From NCBI GenBank assembly GCA_963844175.1, contig CAWJNE010000021.1:620001-684000 (forward strand): DNA of 64,000 nucleotides, written 5' to 3'. Of the stretch, positions 46,185 through 56,367 are shown piece by piece (position 1 is the first letter of the stretch; every line of letters begins with the position of its first letter). The translations under genes and the position numbers were made by a program. The notes under the pieces were generated by a model, which was not told the DNA's origin, did no database searches, and was given only the letters and a program-made list of their open reading frames with translations. The stretch is from JALZMG01 sp963844175 (lineage in GTDB: Bacteria > Actinomycetota > Acidimicrobiia > Acidimicrobiales > Ilumatobacteraceae).

Positions 46185-46190
46185 ACGGTA
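46185..46190 (-). promoter_or_regulatory. leaderless-type -10 box for the acyltransferase-dodecin gene
   Basis: TACCGT on the minus strand, 9 nt before GTG 46175. The remaining gap to 46391 holds a weak inverted repeat (CATTGGTG near 46225, CACCAACG near 46266) and nothing else I can name. Confidence 0.45.
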
Positions 46191-46391
46191 GTCCGGGGAC
46201 CGGCGATCCGCCGCCGGTGGCGACATTGGTGACGTAAACACCGAACGACGGTCTGAGCGACCACACCAACGTTCGCTCTGACGAGCACGCCGCCGCAGGA
46301 GCCCATCACCAGCGCCCTGGTGACACGGGCCGGGGCCTGCGGCAGCCCCGCCACGTGGTGATCGTGCGGTGCGACCTGGGAGACTTCGGTC

Positions 46392-48144
<1,753 letters not shown>

Positions 48145-48146
<2 letters not shown>

Positions 48147-48240
48147 TGGCCTCGGTCGCTCCGAAGACTCCGCTCCTCGGCCTGGGCCGGGCAAGGCCGG
48201 CCTAGCCATCCACCCCACTGCGAAACGAACGCTCGGGGAC
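48145..48240 (+). repeat. dispersed repeat, copy D
   Basis: Begins GATGGCCTCGGTCGCTCCGA in the deacylase stop (TGATGG); core GGGCCGGGCAAGGCCGGCC; the right half is more diverged but ends GAAACGAACGCTCGGGGA. It sits between convergent genes. Confidence 0.75.
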
Positions 48241-48246
48241 TGTGTC

Positions 48247-48708
48247 TCAGGACGTCGCTGCGGCGTGCGGGCGATGGCGTGGGTTGCGCCGGCCTGGGTC
48301 GGTGGCGCCGTCGATCCCGGCGGACAGGACGCGCCGCTCGGCGATGCGCCAGCCGTCGTCGGCGCGCACCCACCGGTCGTGGTACTCGCCCCACAGCACC
48401 AGATCGGGACGGTCCGTCACGTAGCGATGCCACGCCCGGACGTAGCTCACCGCCGTCGCCTCGTCCGGCCCGGTGAAGTCGATCGAGATGTTCCCGATGA
48501 GGTGCTGCGTGGCATCGAAGCGCGGCAGCACGGCCTCCATCCACTCGACGACGGCGTCGACGCCGTGCAGGTCCTCGCTGTGCGGCGAGGCGAAGACGCA
48601 GTCGTCGACGAACACGGTGCGGTGGCGCTGCGGCTCGTTCCAGTCCGTCGCCCGGGCGTAGCGGAACATCGCCTCGGTGATCTCCGTCCGATCGGACTCC
48701 CGACTCAC
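48247..48708 (-). CDS. SnoaL-like (NTF2-fold) protein
   Basis: A 153-residue protein with the cone-shaped NTF2 fold: REITEAMFRYARATDW-type start, RHRTVFVDDCVFASPHSEDLHGVDAVVEWMEAVLPRFDATQHLIGNISIDF, and GEYHDRWVRADDGWRIAERRVL. Such proteins are small-molecule isomerases, dehydratases or binding proteins. GTG 48708 has TACTGT 7 nt upstream. A related copy lies at 55007-55438. Divergent from an F420-type oxidoreductase gene. Confidence 0.78.
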   Translation of the reverse strand: MSRESDRTEITEAMFRYARATDWNEPQRHRTVFVDDCVFASPHSEDLHGVDAVVEWMEAVLPRFDATQHLIGNISIDFTGPDEATAVSYVRAWHRYVTDRPDLVLWGEYHDRWVRADDGWRIAERRVLSAGIDGATDPGRRNPRHRPHAAATS

Positions 48709-48715
48709 GCGCCGA

Positions 48716-48721
48716 ACAGTA
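48716..48721 (-). promoter_or_regulatory. leaderless-type -10 box for the SnoaL-like gene
   Basis: TACTGT on the minus strand, 7 nt before GTG 48708. Confidence 0.5.
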
Positions 48722-48746
48722 TCGACAGCGTGACGAGGCATCAGCG

Positions 48747-49643
48747 GTGAAGCTCGGCGTCGTCTTCCCGACGTGCGACATCGGCGACGACCCCGGGGCG
48801 ATCCGCGACTTCGCCCAGGGCGTGGAGGAGCTCGGCTGCACGCAGCTCGTGGCGTACGACCACGTGCTCGGGGCCGAGCACGCCGACCGCGAGCCGCCGT
48901 TGTGGGGTCCGTACACGGAGCACGACGCCTTCCACGAGCCGTTCGTGCTGTTCGGTCACCTCGCCGCCGTGACGAGCTCGATCGAGCTCGTCGTCGGCGT
49001 GCTCGTCGCCCCGCAACGCCAGACGGCGCTCGTCGCCAAGCAGGCGGCCGAGGTGGCCGTGCTGTCGGGCGGCCGGCTGCGCCTGGGTGTGGGGACGGGC
49101 TGGAACTGGGTCGAGTACGAAGCGCTCGGCACGCCGTACCGGGCTCGCGCCCGGCGCCTGGAGGAGCAGGTCGAGGTGTTGCGGCGGTTGTGGACCGAGC
49201 CGGTCGTCACGTTCCACGGCCAGTACCACGACATCGAGCGGGCCGGCATCCTGCCTCGACCGGCGGCGCCGATCCCGATCTGGTTCGGCGGTGGCGCGGC
49301 GCCGATGCTGCAGCGGGCGGCGCAGCTCGGCGACGGCTTCCTGTTCGGGCACGCCGGGCGCCGGGCCTGCGATGCCATCGCCGTGATCCGCGAGGCGCTG
49401 GCGGAGCACGGCCGCGACGTCGCCGAGTTCGGGTTCGAGGGGCTGGTCGACTGGTCCGTCGGTCCCGACGCCTGTGCCGAGGCGGCGGCGACGTGGGCGG
49501 CGGCCGGCGGCACCCACCTCTCGCTGCGCACGTTCGACACCGCGGCGGAGTTCATGGGGGTCCGCCCGCTCGGGTTCACATCGGTCGACCAGCACCTCGC
49601 CGCCGTCGCATCGTTCCTGGAGGTGGCGGCCGTTCAGCGGTAG
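48747..49643 (+). CDS. LLM-class (luciferase-like) oxidoreductase
   Basis: A 298-residue luciferase-fold enzyme, likely using F420 or FMN: MKLGVVFPTCDIGDDPGAIRDFAQGVEELG, QLVAYDHVLGAEH, IELVVGVLVAPQRQTALVAKQAAEVAVLSGGRLRLGVGTGWNWVEYEALG, and PIPIWFGGGAAPMLQRAAQLGDGF are standard. Actinobacterial members of this group usually take F420. Substrate unknown. GTG 48747. Its end overlaps the convergent FMN-reductase-like gene by 10 nt. Confidence 0.87.
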   Translation: MKLGVVFPTCDIGDDPGAIRDFAQGVEELGCTQLVAYDHVLGAEHADREPPLWGPYTEHDAFHEPFVLFGHLAAVTSSIELVVGVLVAPQRQTALVAKQAAEVAVLSGGRLRLGVGTGWNWVEYEALGTPYRARARRLEEQVEVLRRLWTEPVVTFHGQYHDIERAGILPRPAAPIPIWFGGGAAPMLQRAAQLGDGFLFGHAGRRACDAIAVIREALAEHGRDVAEFGFEGLVDWSVGPDACAEAAATWAAAGGTHLSLRTFDTAAEFMGVRPLGFTSVDQHLAAVASFLEVAAVQR

Positions 49644-50374
49644 TCAGGGTTCGGGAAGTCGAAGCGGCAGCCGGCATCCCACGCCGAGCGTTGGTTGCCG
49701 TGGGCCGGCACGCCGCCGCGGTCCTTGAGCATCCGCGCCGTGTGCATGAGGTTCCACGTCATGAACGTCGTGTTGCGGTTCGTGAAGTCGTTGTCGGGGC
49801 CGCCCGAGTCGGCGTCGAGGTAGGACGGCCCCGGGCCGACCTCGCCGATCCATCCGGCGTCGGCTTGCGGGGGGATGGTGTAGCCCAGGTGCTGCAGCGA
49901 GTACAGGATCGCCATCGCGCAGTGCTTCACGCCGTCCTCGTTGCCCGTGATGAGGCAGCCGCCGACCTTGCCGTAGAAGGCGTACTGGCCGGCGTCGTTG
50001 AGCTGGCTCGAGTTGCCGTAGAGCCGCTCGATCAGCCGCCCGCAGGCGGACGAGATCTGCCCCAGCCAGATCGGGGTCATGACCACGAGGATGTCGGCCG
50101 CCATCACCCGCGGGAACAGCTGCGGCCACTCGTCACTGGCGGCGCCGTGCTCGGTCATGTCCGGGTAGACACCGGTGGCGATGTCGTGATCGACGACGCG
50201 GATCGTGTCGACGGTGATGCCGTTGGCGGCCATGATCTCCATCGAGATCCGGGCCAGACCCTCGGTGTTGGACACCGCCGGCGACGGCTTGAGCGTGCTG
50301 TTGACGAAGAGGGCGCGCAGGTCCGTGAAGTCCCACGTGCTCTCGGTGCACAACTGCTGCTGGTACTCGTTCAT
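49634..50374 (-). CDS. flavodoxin-fold NADPH-dependent FMN reductase-like protein
   Basis: 246 residues. DLRALFVNSTLKPSPAVSNTEGLARISMEIM has the phosphate loop of the flavodoxin/FMN-reductase fold; VMAADILVVMTPIWLGQISSACGRLIERLYG and YGKVGGCLITGNEDGVKHCAM contact flavin in relatives (NAD(P)H:quinone/FMN reductases). ATG 50374 is taken; GTG-type start 50392 would add MATSAP. It may feed reduced flavin to neighbouring monooxygenases, an inference only. Confidence 0.82.
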   Translation of the reverse strand: MNEYQQQLCTESTWDFTDLRALFVNSTLKPSPAVSNTEGLARISMEIMAANGITVDTIRVVDHDIATGVYPDMTEHGAASDEWPQLFPRVMAADILVVMTPIWLGQISSACGRLIERLYGNSSQLNDAGQYAFYGKVGGCLITGNEDGVKHCAMAILYSLQHLGYTIPPQADAGWIGEVGPGPSYLDADSGGPDNDFTNRNTTFMTWNLMHTARMLKDRGGVPAHGNQRSAWDAGCRFDFPNPDYR

Positions 50375-50409
50375 CGGCGCCGATGTTGCCACCCGGCGGT
50401 GGTCCGCCC

Positions 50410-51795
50410 TCAGACGGCGATGACGTCGTAGGCCTCGAGGCCCTTGCGGCCGTCGCGGGTGGCGAACTCGACGCGCTGGCCGACGGCGATCGGCGCCGTC
50501 GTGTTGGTGTGGTGCACGAAGATGTCGGAGCTCAGCCCGCCGTCGATGAAGCCGAAGCCTCGCCGGTCGTGGAAGTACGACACCGTGCCGGTCGATCGGC
50601 CGGCCGCAGGCTTCGTGGTGGACCGAGCGGTCGACGCTGGGACCGGCGCTGGCTTCGGCGCCGGTGCCGGCCGGAGGTCGGCGACGACGGGGCGACCGAT
50701 CGTCGCGTCGATGCCGACGTCGCGCTGCAGCCGGCGAGCATCGCGCTCGGTGCCCGGCTCGATCAGCGACACGACGACACCCGACGCGCCGGCGCGGGCG
50801 GTCCGTCCGGACCGGTGCACGTAGGCCGTCCCATCCTCCGGCGGGTCGTAGTGCACGACGGCAGCGACGTCATCGACGTGCACGCCGCGCGCCGCCACGT
50901 CGGTGGCGACCAGGGTCGACACCGAGCCGGTGGCGAAGGCCTTCAGCGCCCGGTCGCGCTGCGGCTGGCTGCGCCCACCATGGATCGCCGCCGCCGAGAC
51001 GCCGTCGCGGGCGAGTTGCTTGGTCAGCCGATCGGCGCCGTGGCGGGTGCGGCAGAACACCAACGTGGTGCCGAGGGCGCGAACGACGTCGGCCGTGACG
51101 GTCGGCCGCTCGATGCGCGGCACGGTCCAGAACGCGTGGCGGGCGGCAGTCAGGTCCGGCCCGGTGGCGCCGACCTCGTGGCGCACGGGCCGGCGCTGCA
51201 CCGCGGCCGCCAGCGTGCCGACGGTGCCGTCGAGCGTCGCCGAGAACAGCAGCACCTGGCGGTCGTCGTGGATCTTGGCCATGATCCGGCGCACTGCGGG
51301 GAGGAAGCCCATGTCGGCCATGCGGTCGGCCTCGTCGATGACGACCTGACGGACGTCGTCGAGCTGTACGGCGCCCATCGACAAGAGGTCCTCGAGCCGG
51401 CCGGGGCAGGCCACGACGAGCTCGGCACCGGCATCGAGGGCCTTGCGCTGCGCGCCGTAGCCGACGCCGCCGTACACCGAGACGACGTCGTGCTTCCTGG
51501 TGCGGGCCAGCGGCCGCAACTCGCCGGCGATCTGCTCGGCCAGCTCACGGGTCGGGGCGAGCACGAGGGCGGTCGGTCGGCGGCGCTGGGCGCCGCGCAG
51601 GTTGGTGACGAGGGGGATGCCGAAGGCCAACGTCTTGCCGGACCCGGTGGGGGCCCGACCCGTGACGTCGTGCCCGGCGAGGGCGTCGGGGATGACCGCG
51701 CTCTGGATCGGGAACGGGGTAGTGATCCCGGTCGAGCGCAAGCGGGCGACGAGATCGTCGGAGACGCCGAGCGCGGCAAACGTGGGGGTGGACAT
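50410..51795 (-). CDS. DEAD-box RNA helicase with C-terminal cold-shock domain
   Basis: 461 residues. Helicase core in order: FAALGVSDDLVARLRSTGIT (Q motif region), GRAPTGSGKTLAFGIPLV (I), APTRELAEQ (Ia), VIDEADRMADMGFLP (II), LFSATLD (III), VATDVAARGVHVDDVAAVVHYD (V) and YVHRSGRTARAG (VI). After an Ala/Pro linker (about 370-400) comes a cold-shock domain: TGTVSYFHDRRGFGFIDGG and DIFVHHTNT with RNP1 and RNP2. The fusion suggests an RNA chaperone for cold or RNA decay. ATG 51795. Confidence 0.88.
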   Translation of the reverse strand: MSTPTFAALGVSDDLVARLRSTGITTPFPIQSAVIPDALAGHDVTGRAPTGSGKTLAFGIPLVTNLRGAQRRRPTALVLAPTRELAEQIAGELRPLARTRKHDVVSVYGGVGYGAQRKALDAGAELVVACPGRLEDLLSMGAVQLDDVRQVVIDEADRMADMGFLPAVRRIMAKIHDDRQVLLFSATLDGTVGTLAAAVQRRPVRHEVGATGPDLTAARHAFWTVPRIERPTVTADVVRALGTTLVFCRTRHGADRLTKQLARDGVSAAAIHGGRSQPQRDRALKAFATGSVSTLVATDVAARGVHVDDVAAVVHYDPPEDGTAYVHRSGRTARAGASGVVVSLIEPGTERDARRLQRDVGIDATIGRPVVADLRPAPAPKPAPVPASTARSTTKPAAGRSTGTVSYFHDRRGFGFIDGGLSSDIFVHHTNTTAPIAVGQRVEFATRDGRKGLEAYDVIAV

Positions 51796-52039
51796 GCGAG
51801 ATTCCTGTCGTCTGTGGTCAGCGAAGGCGACCGAGGGACGACTGCGCGGCAGCGATCGGGGGTGATCGCCGGAAGTCCACAGGCTACCGGCGCCGACGGT
51901 CCACCGGCTGGACCATGGGGGCACGCTCCCACATCGTCCATCCGCGACCGTGGGACCGACCTCGTTGCGGACCGGTTCTCGTGTTCGTTCGAGCTGGCAG
52001 ACTGCGCGACATTCGTGGACTGCCGGGGAGGGTGCGACC
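51796..52039. other. divergent gap between the helicase and nitroreductase genes
   Basis: A 244-nt leader region. On the helicase side there is no TANNNT box at leaderless distance, so that mRNA probably has a long 5' untranslated leader, common for cold-shock genes. On the plus side GGGGAGGG (52025-52032) lies 7 nt before the nitroreductase GTG. No other signal seen. Confidence 0.4.
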
Positions 52040-52687
52040 GTGACGGAACTGCTGGGCTTGGACGCCGACGAACTGCTGACCACGACGCGGGCGGTGCGCA
52101 AGCGGCTGGACCTCGACCGTCCCGTGAGCAGGGACCTCATCGAGGAGTGCATCACCATCGGCCTCCAAGCACCGTCGGGGTCGAATCGCCAGGCGTGGCA
52201 GTGGATCCCGGTCGACGATGCGGGCACGAAGGCCGCGCTCGCCGATCAGTACCGCGCCGTGTTCGATTCCTTCGAGTCCCGCAGCGGGGGGTGGGCGGAG
52301 GGTGACACGCGCGCCGAACGGCGCGACGCCGTGAACAGCTCCGCCGTGCACCTGCGCGACCACCTCGACGAGGTGCCGGTGCTGCTCGTGGTGTACCAGG
52401 AAGGGCGCATCGAGGAGCTCCCGCTCGGTTCCCACCCAGGCTTCTGGGGATCGGTCGTGCCGGCGATCTGGAGCTTCATGCTCGCCCTGCGGGCGCGCGG
52501 GCTCGGTTCGGTGTGGACCACGATGACGTGTCGACGCGAGCCGGAGGTGGCCGAGCTCCTCGGGGTGCCCCACGACACGTACACCCAGATCGGGATGTTC
52601 CCAGTCGCCTACACCATCGGCACCGAGTTCAAGCCGGCCCCGCGCCTCGATCCCTCCAGCGTCATCCACTGGAACGGCTGGCAGTAG
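52040..52687 (+). CDS. nitroreductase-family protein
   Basis: A 215-residue FMN-dependent nitroreductase fold: TTTRAVRKRLDLDRPVSRDLIEECITIGLQAPSGSNRQAWQWIPVDD carries the FMN-binding Arg/Ser cluster; LPLGSHPGFWGSVVPAIWSFMLALRARGLGSVWTTMT is the dimer/flavin region. Members reduce nitro groups, quinones or act as flavin dehydrogenases. GTG 52040 is fixed by GGGGAGGG 7 nt upstream. Eight nt before the SDR gene, probably one operon. Confidence 0.87.
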   Translation: MTELLGLDADELLTTTRAVRKRLDLDRPVSRDLIEECITIGLQAPSGSNRQAWQWIPVDDAGTKAALADQYRAVFDSFESRSGGWAEGDTRAERRDAVNSSAVHLRDHLDEVPVLLVVYQEGRIEELPLGSHPGFWGSVVPAIWSFMLALRARGLGSVWTTMTCRREPEVAELLGVPHDTYTQIGMFPVAYTIGTEFKPAPRLDPSSVIHWNGWQ

Positions 52688-52695
52688 CCCGTCCC

Positions 52696-53445
52696 ATGGA
52701 CTTCGACGGACGAGTGCTGTTCGCCACCGGCGGAGGGTCGGGCATCGCCGCGGCGAGCGCCCGCCGGTTCGCCTCCGGCGGCGGGCGGGTCGCCGTCGTC
52801 GACCTCGATGCGGGGCGGGCGGAGGAGGTCGCCGACGGCATCGACGGCGCGATCGGGCTGGGCGCAGACGTCGCCGACGAGCGATCGGTGCGCGACGCCA
52901 TCGATGCAACGCGCCAGCAGTTCGGGCGCATCGACGCCGTGCTCAACGCCGCCGGGCACGCTGCGTTCGGACCGATCGAGGACTGGAGCCTCGACGACTG
53001 GAGCCGCATGATGGCCGTGCACGCCGGCGGCGCGTTCCTCGTCTGCAAGCACGTCCTGCCGATGATGCGCGATCAGGGCGGCGGGTCGATCGTCAACGTG
53101 GCGTCCACGGCGGCCATCACGGCGAACAACAACAACACGCCGTACGGCGCGGCGAAGGGCGCCATCGTGGCGTTCTCTCGCCAGCTCGCCCGCGAGGCGG
53201 CGCCGACGGTCAGGGTCAACGCCATCGCTCCGGGTCGGGTGCGCACCAACATGACCGAGCCGCTCTTCACCGGCCGGGGCGCCAGCGTCGAAGAGGGGGC
53301 CAAGCGGTTCGGGATGGCCAACCTCCAGCAGCGCGTCGCCGAGCCCGACGAGCTGGCGGCGCCGATCTGCTTCCTGCTGTCCGACGGCGCCAGCTTCATC
53401 ACCGGCACGTTGCTCGTCGTCGACGGCGGCGAGACCGCCATCTGA
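52696..53445 (+). CDS. short-chain dehydrogenase/reductase
   Basis: A 249-residue classical SDR. RVLFATGGGSGIAAASARRFASGGG is TGxxxGxG-like, GRIDAVLNAAGHAAFGPIE contains NAAG, the catalytic Ser is in SIVNVASTAA, and Tyr-Lys in NNTPYGAAKGAIVAFSRQLARE. FITGTLLVVDGGE closes it. NAD(P)-dependent oxidation or reduction of an alcohol/ketone; substrate unknown. ATG 52696. Confidence 0.9.
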   Translation: MDFDGRVLFATGGGSGIAAASARRFASGGGRVAVVDLDAGRAEEVADGIDGAIGLGADVADERSVRDAIDATRQQFGRIDAVLNAAGHAAFGPIEDWSLDDWSRMMAVHAGGAFLVCKHVLPMMRDQGGGSIVNVASTAAITANNNNTPYGAAKGAIVAFSRQLAREAAPTVRVNAIAPGRVRTNMTEPLFTGRGASVEEGAKRFGMANLQQRVAEPDELAAPICFLLSDGASFITGTLLVVDGGETAI

Positions 53446-53464
53446 CCCTGCCGCTCGACGGTGA

Positions 53465-53490
53465 CGCCACCGGTCCCGCCGCCGGTGGCG
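53465..53490. terminator. hairpin between convergent genes
   Basis: CGCCACCGG-8 nt-CCGGTGGCG, a perfect 9-bp stem, 19 nt after the SDR stop and 21 nt before the end of the convergent minus-strand gene. Position suits a bidirectional terminator. Confidence 0.5.
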
Positions 53491-53511
53491 GAATCGGTGA
53501 CACGAACTCGG

Positions 53512-53976
53512 TCAGGTGCGGCCGACGGCCATGAACTGACCGGTCACCGTCTGCTGGTTGGCGTGGCGTTGATCCATCAGCCGCATCACGTCGGCGATGT
53601 GGGCGGCGTCGCCGGACGCGTACGCCGCCTCGACGGCGCACGACAGCGCCTCGCTGGCCAGCGCGTAGTCGGCCTGGGCGGCGTCGAGCACGAGGCTGTT
53701 CGTGCGACCCTCGTCGTACGCCGTGAGCGCCGCCGCCAGGGCCGCGGCGTCAGGCAGCGCCTCGAGCAGCCGGCGGGCGGTCGCCTCGATGGCGTCGCGC
53801 TCCTCCTGCATCCACGCCAGCTCGCGACCGCTGCGCACGGCGGCGGTCTGGAGGACGGAGATCGCCATCTCCAGCTGGACCTTGGCCGTCGCGTCGGAGA
53901 CGGCGGGGGCGACCTTGTTCGTCAGCTCGGCGCACACCGCGCTGATCAACTGTTCGGTGGTGGGGCGGGAGATCAC
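53512..53976 (-). CDS. helical protein of unknown function, coupled to a phosphotransferase
   Basis: 154 residues, almost wholly helical: TEQLISAVCAELTNKVAPAVSDATAKVQLEMAISVLQTAAVRSGRELAWMQEERDAIEATARRLLEALP, then Ala-rich helices. No known domain recognised. GTG 53976 overlaps the stop of the phosphotransferase gene (GTGA). Similar small helical genes next to such phosphotransferases are known in mycobacteria as far as I recall; role unknown. Confidence 0.65.
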   Translation of the reverse strand: MISRPTTEQLISAVCAELTNKVAPAVSDATAKVQLEMAISVLQTAAVRSGRELAWMQEERDAIEATARRLLEALPDAAALAAALTAYDEGRTNSLVLDAAQADYALASEALSCAVEAAYASGDAAHIADVMRLMDQRHANQQTVTGQFMAVGRT

Positions 53977-55010
53977 GCCAGTCCTCCTGTCGCCGCGACG
54001 TGCCGCTTGAGGGCCCGGTAGAAGACGTCGTGCATCCCGGCGACCGCCGGCGACATGTACGCCACGGCGATGCCGGTGGTGGCCCCGCCGTCGAGGCTGG
54101 CGAGCGTCTCGAGGACGCTGACGAACACGGTCGAGGAGGCGAGCAGGAGGAAGTAGTCGGTGGTGGCCGGGTTGACCTGCTCCTCGGACAGCCCGCTCAG
54201 CTCTCGGTAGCGAGCGTAGAAGGCTTCCTCGTCGGCGCCGACGATGTCCGGCGGCTGCGTGACGCTGGCCATCATGCACCAGCCGAGGTCCTCGCGCGGG
54301 TCGCCGATGTGGGTCAACTCCCAGTCGACGAGCACGTCACCGCCGTCGTTGCCGATCAGCACGTTGGCGATCTGGAAGTCGCCGTGCACGAGTCCGAGCG
54401 GCACCGGCGGCGGGCGGTTGGAGCGCAGGTAGCTGGCGATCAGGCGCATGAAGGGATCGCGATCGCAGTGGCGGCGCTCGGCGTCGACCCAGCGCTCGAT
54501 GCGAGCGTCGATGTAGTCGTCCCAGGACTCCGGCACGGCCAGTGATGCCGGGGCTTCGGCGAGTGGGAACGCCGCCAGCGCGGCGCCGACCTCGGCGAGA
54601 CGAGGTGCGAACTTGGCCTGCTCGCTCGGCGGGCACTTGCGCGATGCGCTGACCAACGCCTCGCCGTCGAACATGTCGATGACGATGGCCGGGCTGCCGA
54701 GCTCATCTCCGGTCGGATCGAACCACAGGGGTGCCGGCATGGGGATCTTGCCGGTGGCGTGCAGCGTCGACAGCACGTCCCACTCGGTGGCCCGGTCCGT
54801 GTCGATGATCGCCTGGCCGGGCGGTGGGTCCTGGCGGACGATGTACCCCCGGCGAGTGCCGCCGTCCTCGACCCACACCCGCGACATCTGCCGGCTGTAC
54901 CCGCCGGTGATCAGCTCGACCTCGACGACCTTGACCGTGTCCGGATCCTTGCTGCGCTTGCGGAAGAAGTCCTCCAGTCGCGCCTGGGTGGTCGTGTTCG
55001 CGCTACTCAC
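53973..55010 (-). CDS. APH-family phosphotransferase
   Basis: A 345-residue kinase-fold protein of the aminoglycoside/choline phosphotransferase family. LITGGYSRQMSRVWVEDGG resembles the Gly loop, GYIVRQDPP holds the ATP region, LGLVHGDFQIANVLIG is Brenner's motif with the catalytic Asp, and VLVDWELTHIGDPREDLGW the metal Asp. Homologues in actinobacteria often associate with acyl-CoA dehydrogenases (ACAD10/11-like), so a hydroxyacyl substrate is possible. GTG 55010 overlaps the SnoaL-like gene. Confidence 0.83.
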   Translation of the reverse strand: MSSANTTTQARLEDFFRKRSKDPDTVKVVEVELITGGYSRQMSRVWVEDGGTRRGYIVRQDPPPGQAIIDTDRATEWDVLSTLHATGKIPMPAPLWFDPTGDELGSPAIVIDMFDGEALVSASRKCPPSEQAKFAPRLAEVGAALAAFPLAEAPASLAVPESWDDYIDARIERWVDAERRHCDRDPFMRLIASYLRSNRPPPVPLGLVHGDFQIANVLIGNDGGDVLVDWELTHIGDPREDLGWCMMASVTQPPDIVGADEEAFYARYRELSGLSEEQVNPATTDYFLLLASSTVFVSVLETLASLDGGATTGIAVAYMSPAVAGMHDVFYRALKRHVAATGGLA

Positions 55011-55438
55011 TCCGCCCCCTTGCGGTCAATGACGGCGCGGTTGCCGTCGGTCCAGATCGCCGTCAGCGTGCGGTGGGCGATCCGCCATCCCTCCTCGGTT
55101 CGCACCACTCGGTCCTCGTAGATCCCGCCGATCAGGAAGTTGTCGCCGCCCTCGGTGCCGCGCTTGACGTGTTGGCTCTGGAGGTGACAGCGGTGCGTGG
55201 CCGTGTCGCCGTCGACGCGCACCTGGTGGTTCCCGACGAGGTGCTGGGTGCTGTCGAGCCGGCTGAGCGGACGGTTGATGCGCTCGATGATGGCGTCGAT
55301 GCCCTCGCAGTGGACGTCGTTCAGGTCAGCGGTCGCGTCGGCCAGGAACACCGAACGGAGATCGTCGAGCTGCATCGAGTCGAGGGCCCACGTGTAGGCG
55401 ATGGCGAGGTCGATGATGGCCTGCTGGTCGCTCGACAC
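55007..55438 (-). CDS. SnoaL-like (NTF2-fold) protein, second copy
   Basis: A 143-residue NTF2-fold protein: IIDLAIAYTWALDSMQLDDLRSVFLADATADLN, EGIDAIIERINRPLSRLDSTQHLVGNHQVRV, and GGIYEDRVVRTEEGWRIAHRTL. It shares the DSTQHLVGN/DATQHLIGN and GWRIA patterns with the protein at 48247-48708, so the two are distant paralogues. GTG 55438 has TAAGTT 6 nt upstream; it leads a three-gene overlapping operon with the phosphotransferase and the helical protein. Confidence 0.78.
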   Translation of the reverse strand: MSSDQQAIIDLAIAYTWALDSMQLDDLRSVFLADATADLNDVHCEGIDAIIERINRPLSRLDSTQHLVGNHQVRVDGDTATHRCHLQSQHVKRGTEGGDNFLIGGIYEDRVVRTEEGWRIAHRTLTAIWTDGNRAVIDRKGAE

Positions 55439-55444
55439 CGGCTC

Positions 55445-55450
55445 AACTTA
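55445..55450 (-). promoter_or_regulatory. leaderless-type -10 box for the second SnoaL-like gene
   Basis: TAAGTT on the minus strand, 6 nt before GTG 55438. Confidence 0.5.
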
Positions 55451-55511
55451 GTCACGCTGCGACCGCCCATCGTCGTGCCGTCGGCCCGGAGTGTGGCGTG
55501 ACGACGGGAGG

Positions 55512-55528
55512 TCACACCAACGGTGTGA
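55512..55528 (-). terminator. hairpin containing the stop codon of the LLM gene
   Basis: TCACACC-AAC-GGTGTGA, a perfect 7-bp stem with a 3-nt loop that includes the TGA stop of the LLM oxidoreductase gene. It ends the transcript or slows translation termination. Confidence 0.45.
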
Positions 55529-56357
55529 GCACCGGCACCAGCGCCTCCAACAGGCGCGGGTCGTACGGTCGGGGCAGCAGCATCGAGGCCATCTGCGCGC
55601 CGGCGGCGGCATACGCCGCCACCTCATCGACGACGCGCCCGGGATCGTCAGGCGCTGGACGCACGTTGACCGACACGGTCAGCTCGGCGATGTCCCTGCC
55701 GAGTTCGGCACACCGCTCGTCGAGGACCTCGCGCAGACGGGTGAACTCGGCGAGGTCGTCGCCGGAGTAGTTCCAGTGGTCGGCGTAGCGGGCGACCAGC
55801 GGCAGCAGACGGCGCTCACCCTTGCCCCCGAGCACGATCGGCGGGTGTGGTGACTGGGCGGCCTTCGGCTCGCACCACGCCTGGCGCAGGCGGTAGTGGC
55901 GACCGTCGTGGTCGGTCGTCGGCTGGGTGAGCAACGAGGTGATGATCGCCAGCGCCTCCTCCAGCCGGTCGAAGCGGTCGGGGACGGAGCCGAGCTCGAT
56001 CCCGTACGCCGCGCACTCCGGTTCGAACCAGCCAGCGCCGACGCCGAGCTCCAGCCGACCGCCGGAGGCGATGTCGACGGTGGTCGCCATCTTCGCCAGC
56101 ACCGCGGGGTGGCGGAAGGGGATGCCCGTGACCATCACGCCCCCGCGGAGTCGCTCGGTGCGGGCGAGCAGCATGGCGAGGCACGTCCATCCCTCCAGCG
56201 TCGGCTCCTCCGGCCCGGTGCGCAGGGGGTAGAAGTGGTCGTACACCCACCCGGTGGTGAACACGTCGAGACCGTCGGCCACGTCCCACAGCGCGGCAAG
56301 GTCGTCCCAGGTGCAGTTGGACTGGGCGGCCGTGAAGGCGAAGCGCATCTGGGTCAT
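55512..56357 (-). CDS. LLM-class F420-type oxidoreductase
   Basis: A 281-residue luciferase-fold enzyme: MRFAFTAAQSNCTWDDLAALWDVADGLDVFTTGWVYDHFYPLRTGPEEPTLEGWTCLAMLLARTERLRGGVMVTGIPFRHPAVLAKMATTVDIASGGRLELGVGAGWFEPE is typical of the F420-dependent group. HPPIVLGGKGERRLLPLVARYADHWN binds the cofactor. ATG 56357 or 56348. Ten nt after the PNPOx-fold gene, so likely one operon of two F420/FMN proteins. Confidence 0.86.
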   Translation of the reverse strand: MTQMRFAFTAAQSNCTWDDLAALWDVADGLDVFTTGWVYDHFYPLRTGPEEPTLEGWTCLAMLLARTERLRGGVMVTGIPFRHPAVLAKMATTVDIASGGRLELGVGAGWFEPECAAYGIELGSVPDRFDRLEEALAIITSLLTQPTTDHDGRHYRLRQAWCEPKAAQSPHPPIVLGGKGERRLLPLVARYADHWNYSGDDLAEFTRLREVLDERCAELGRDIAELTVSVNVRPAPDDPGRVVDEVAAYAAAGAQMASMLLPRPYDPRLLEALVPVLTPLV

Positions 56358-56367
56358 CGCGACGCGC

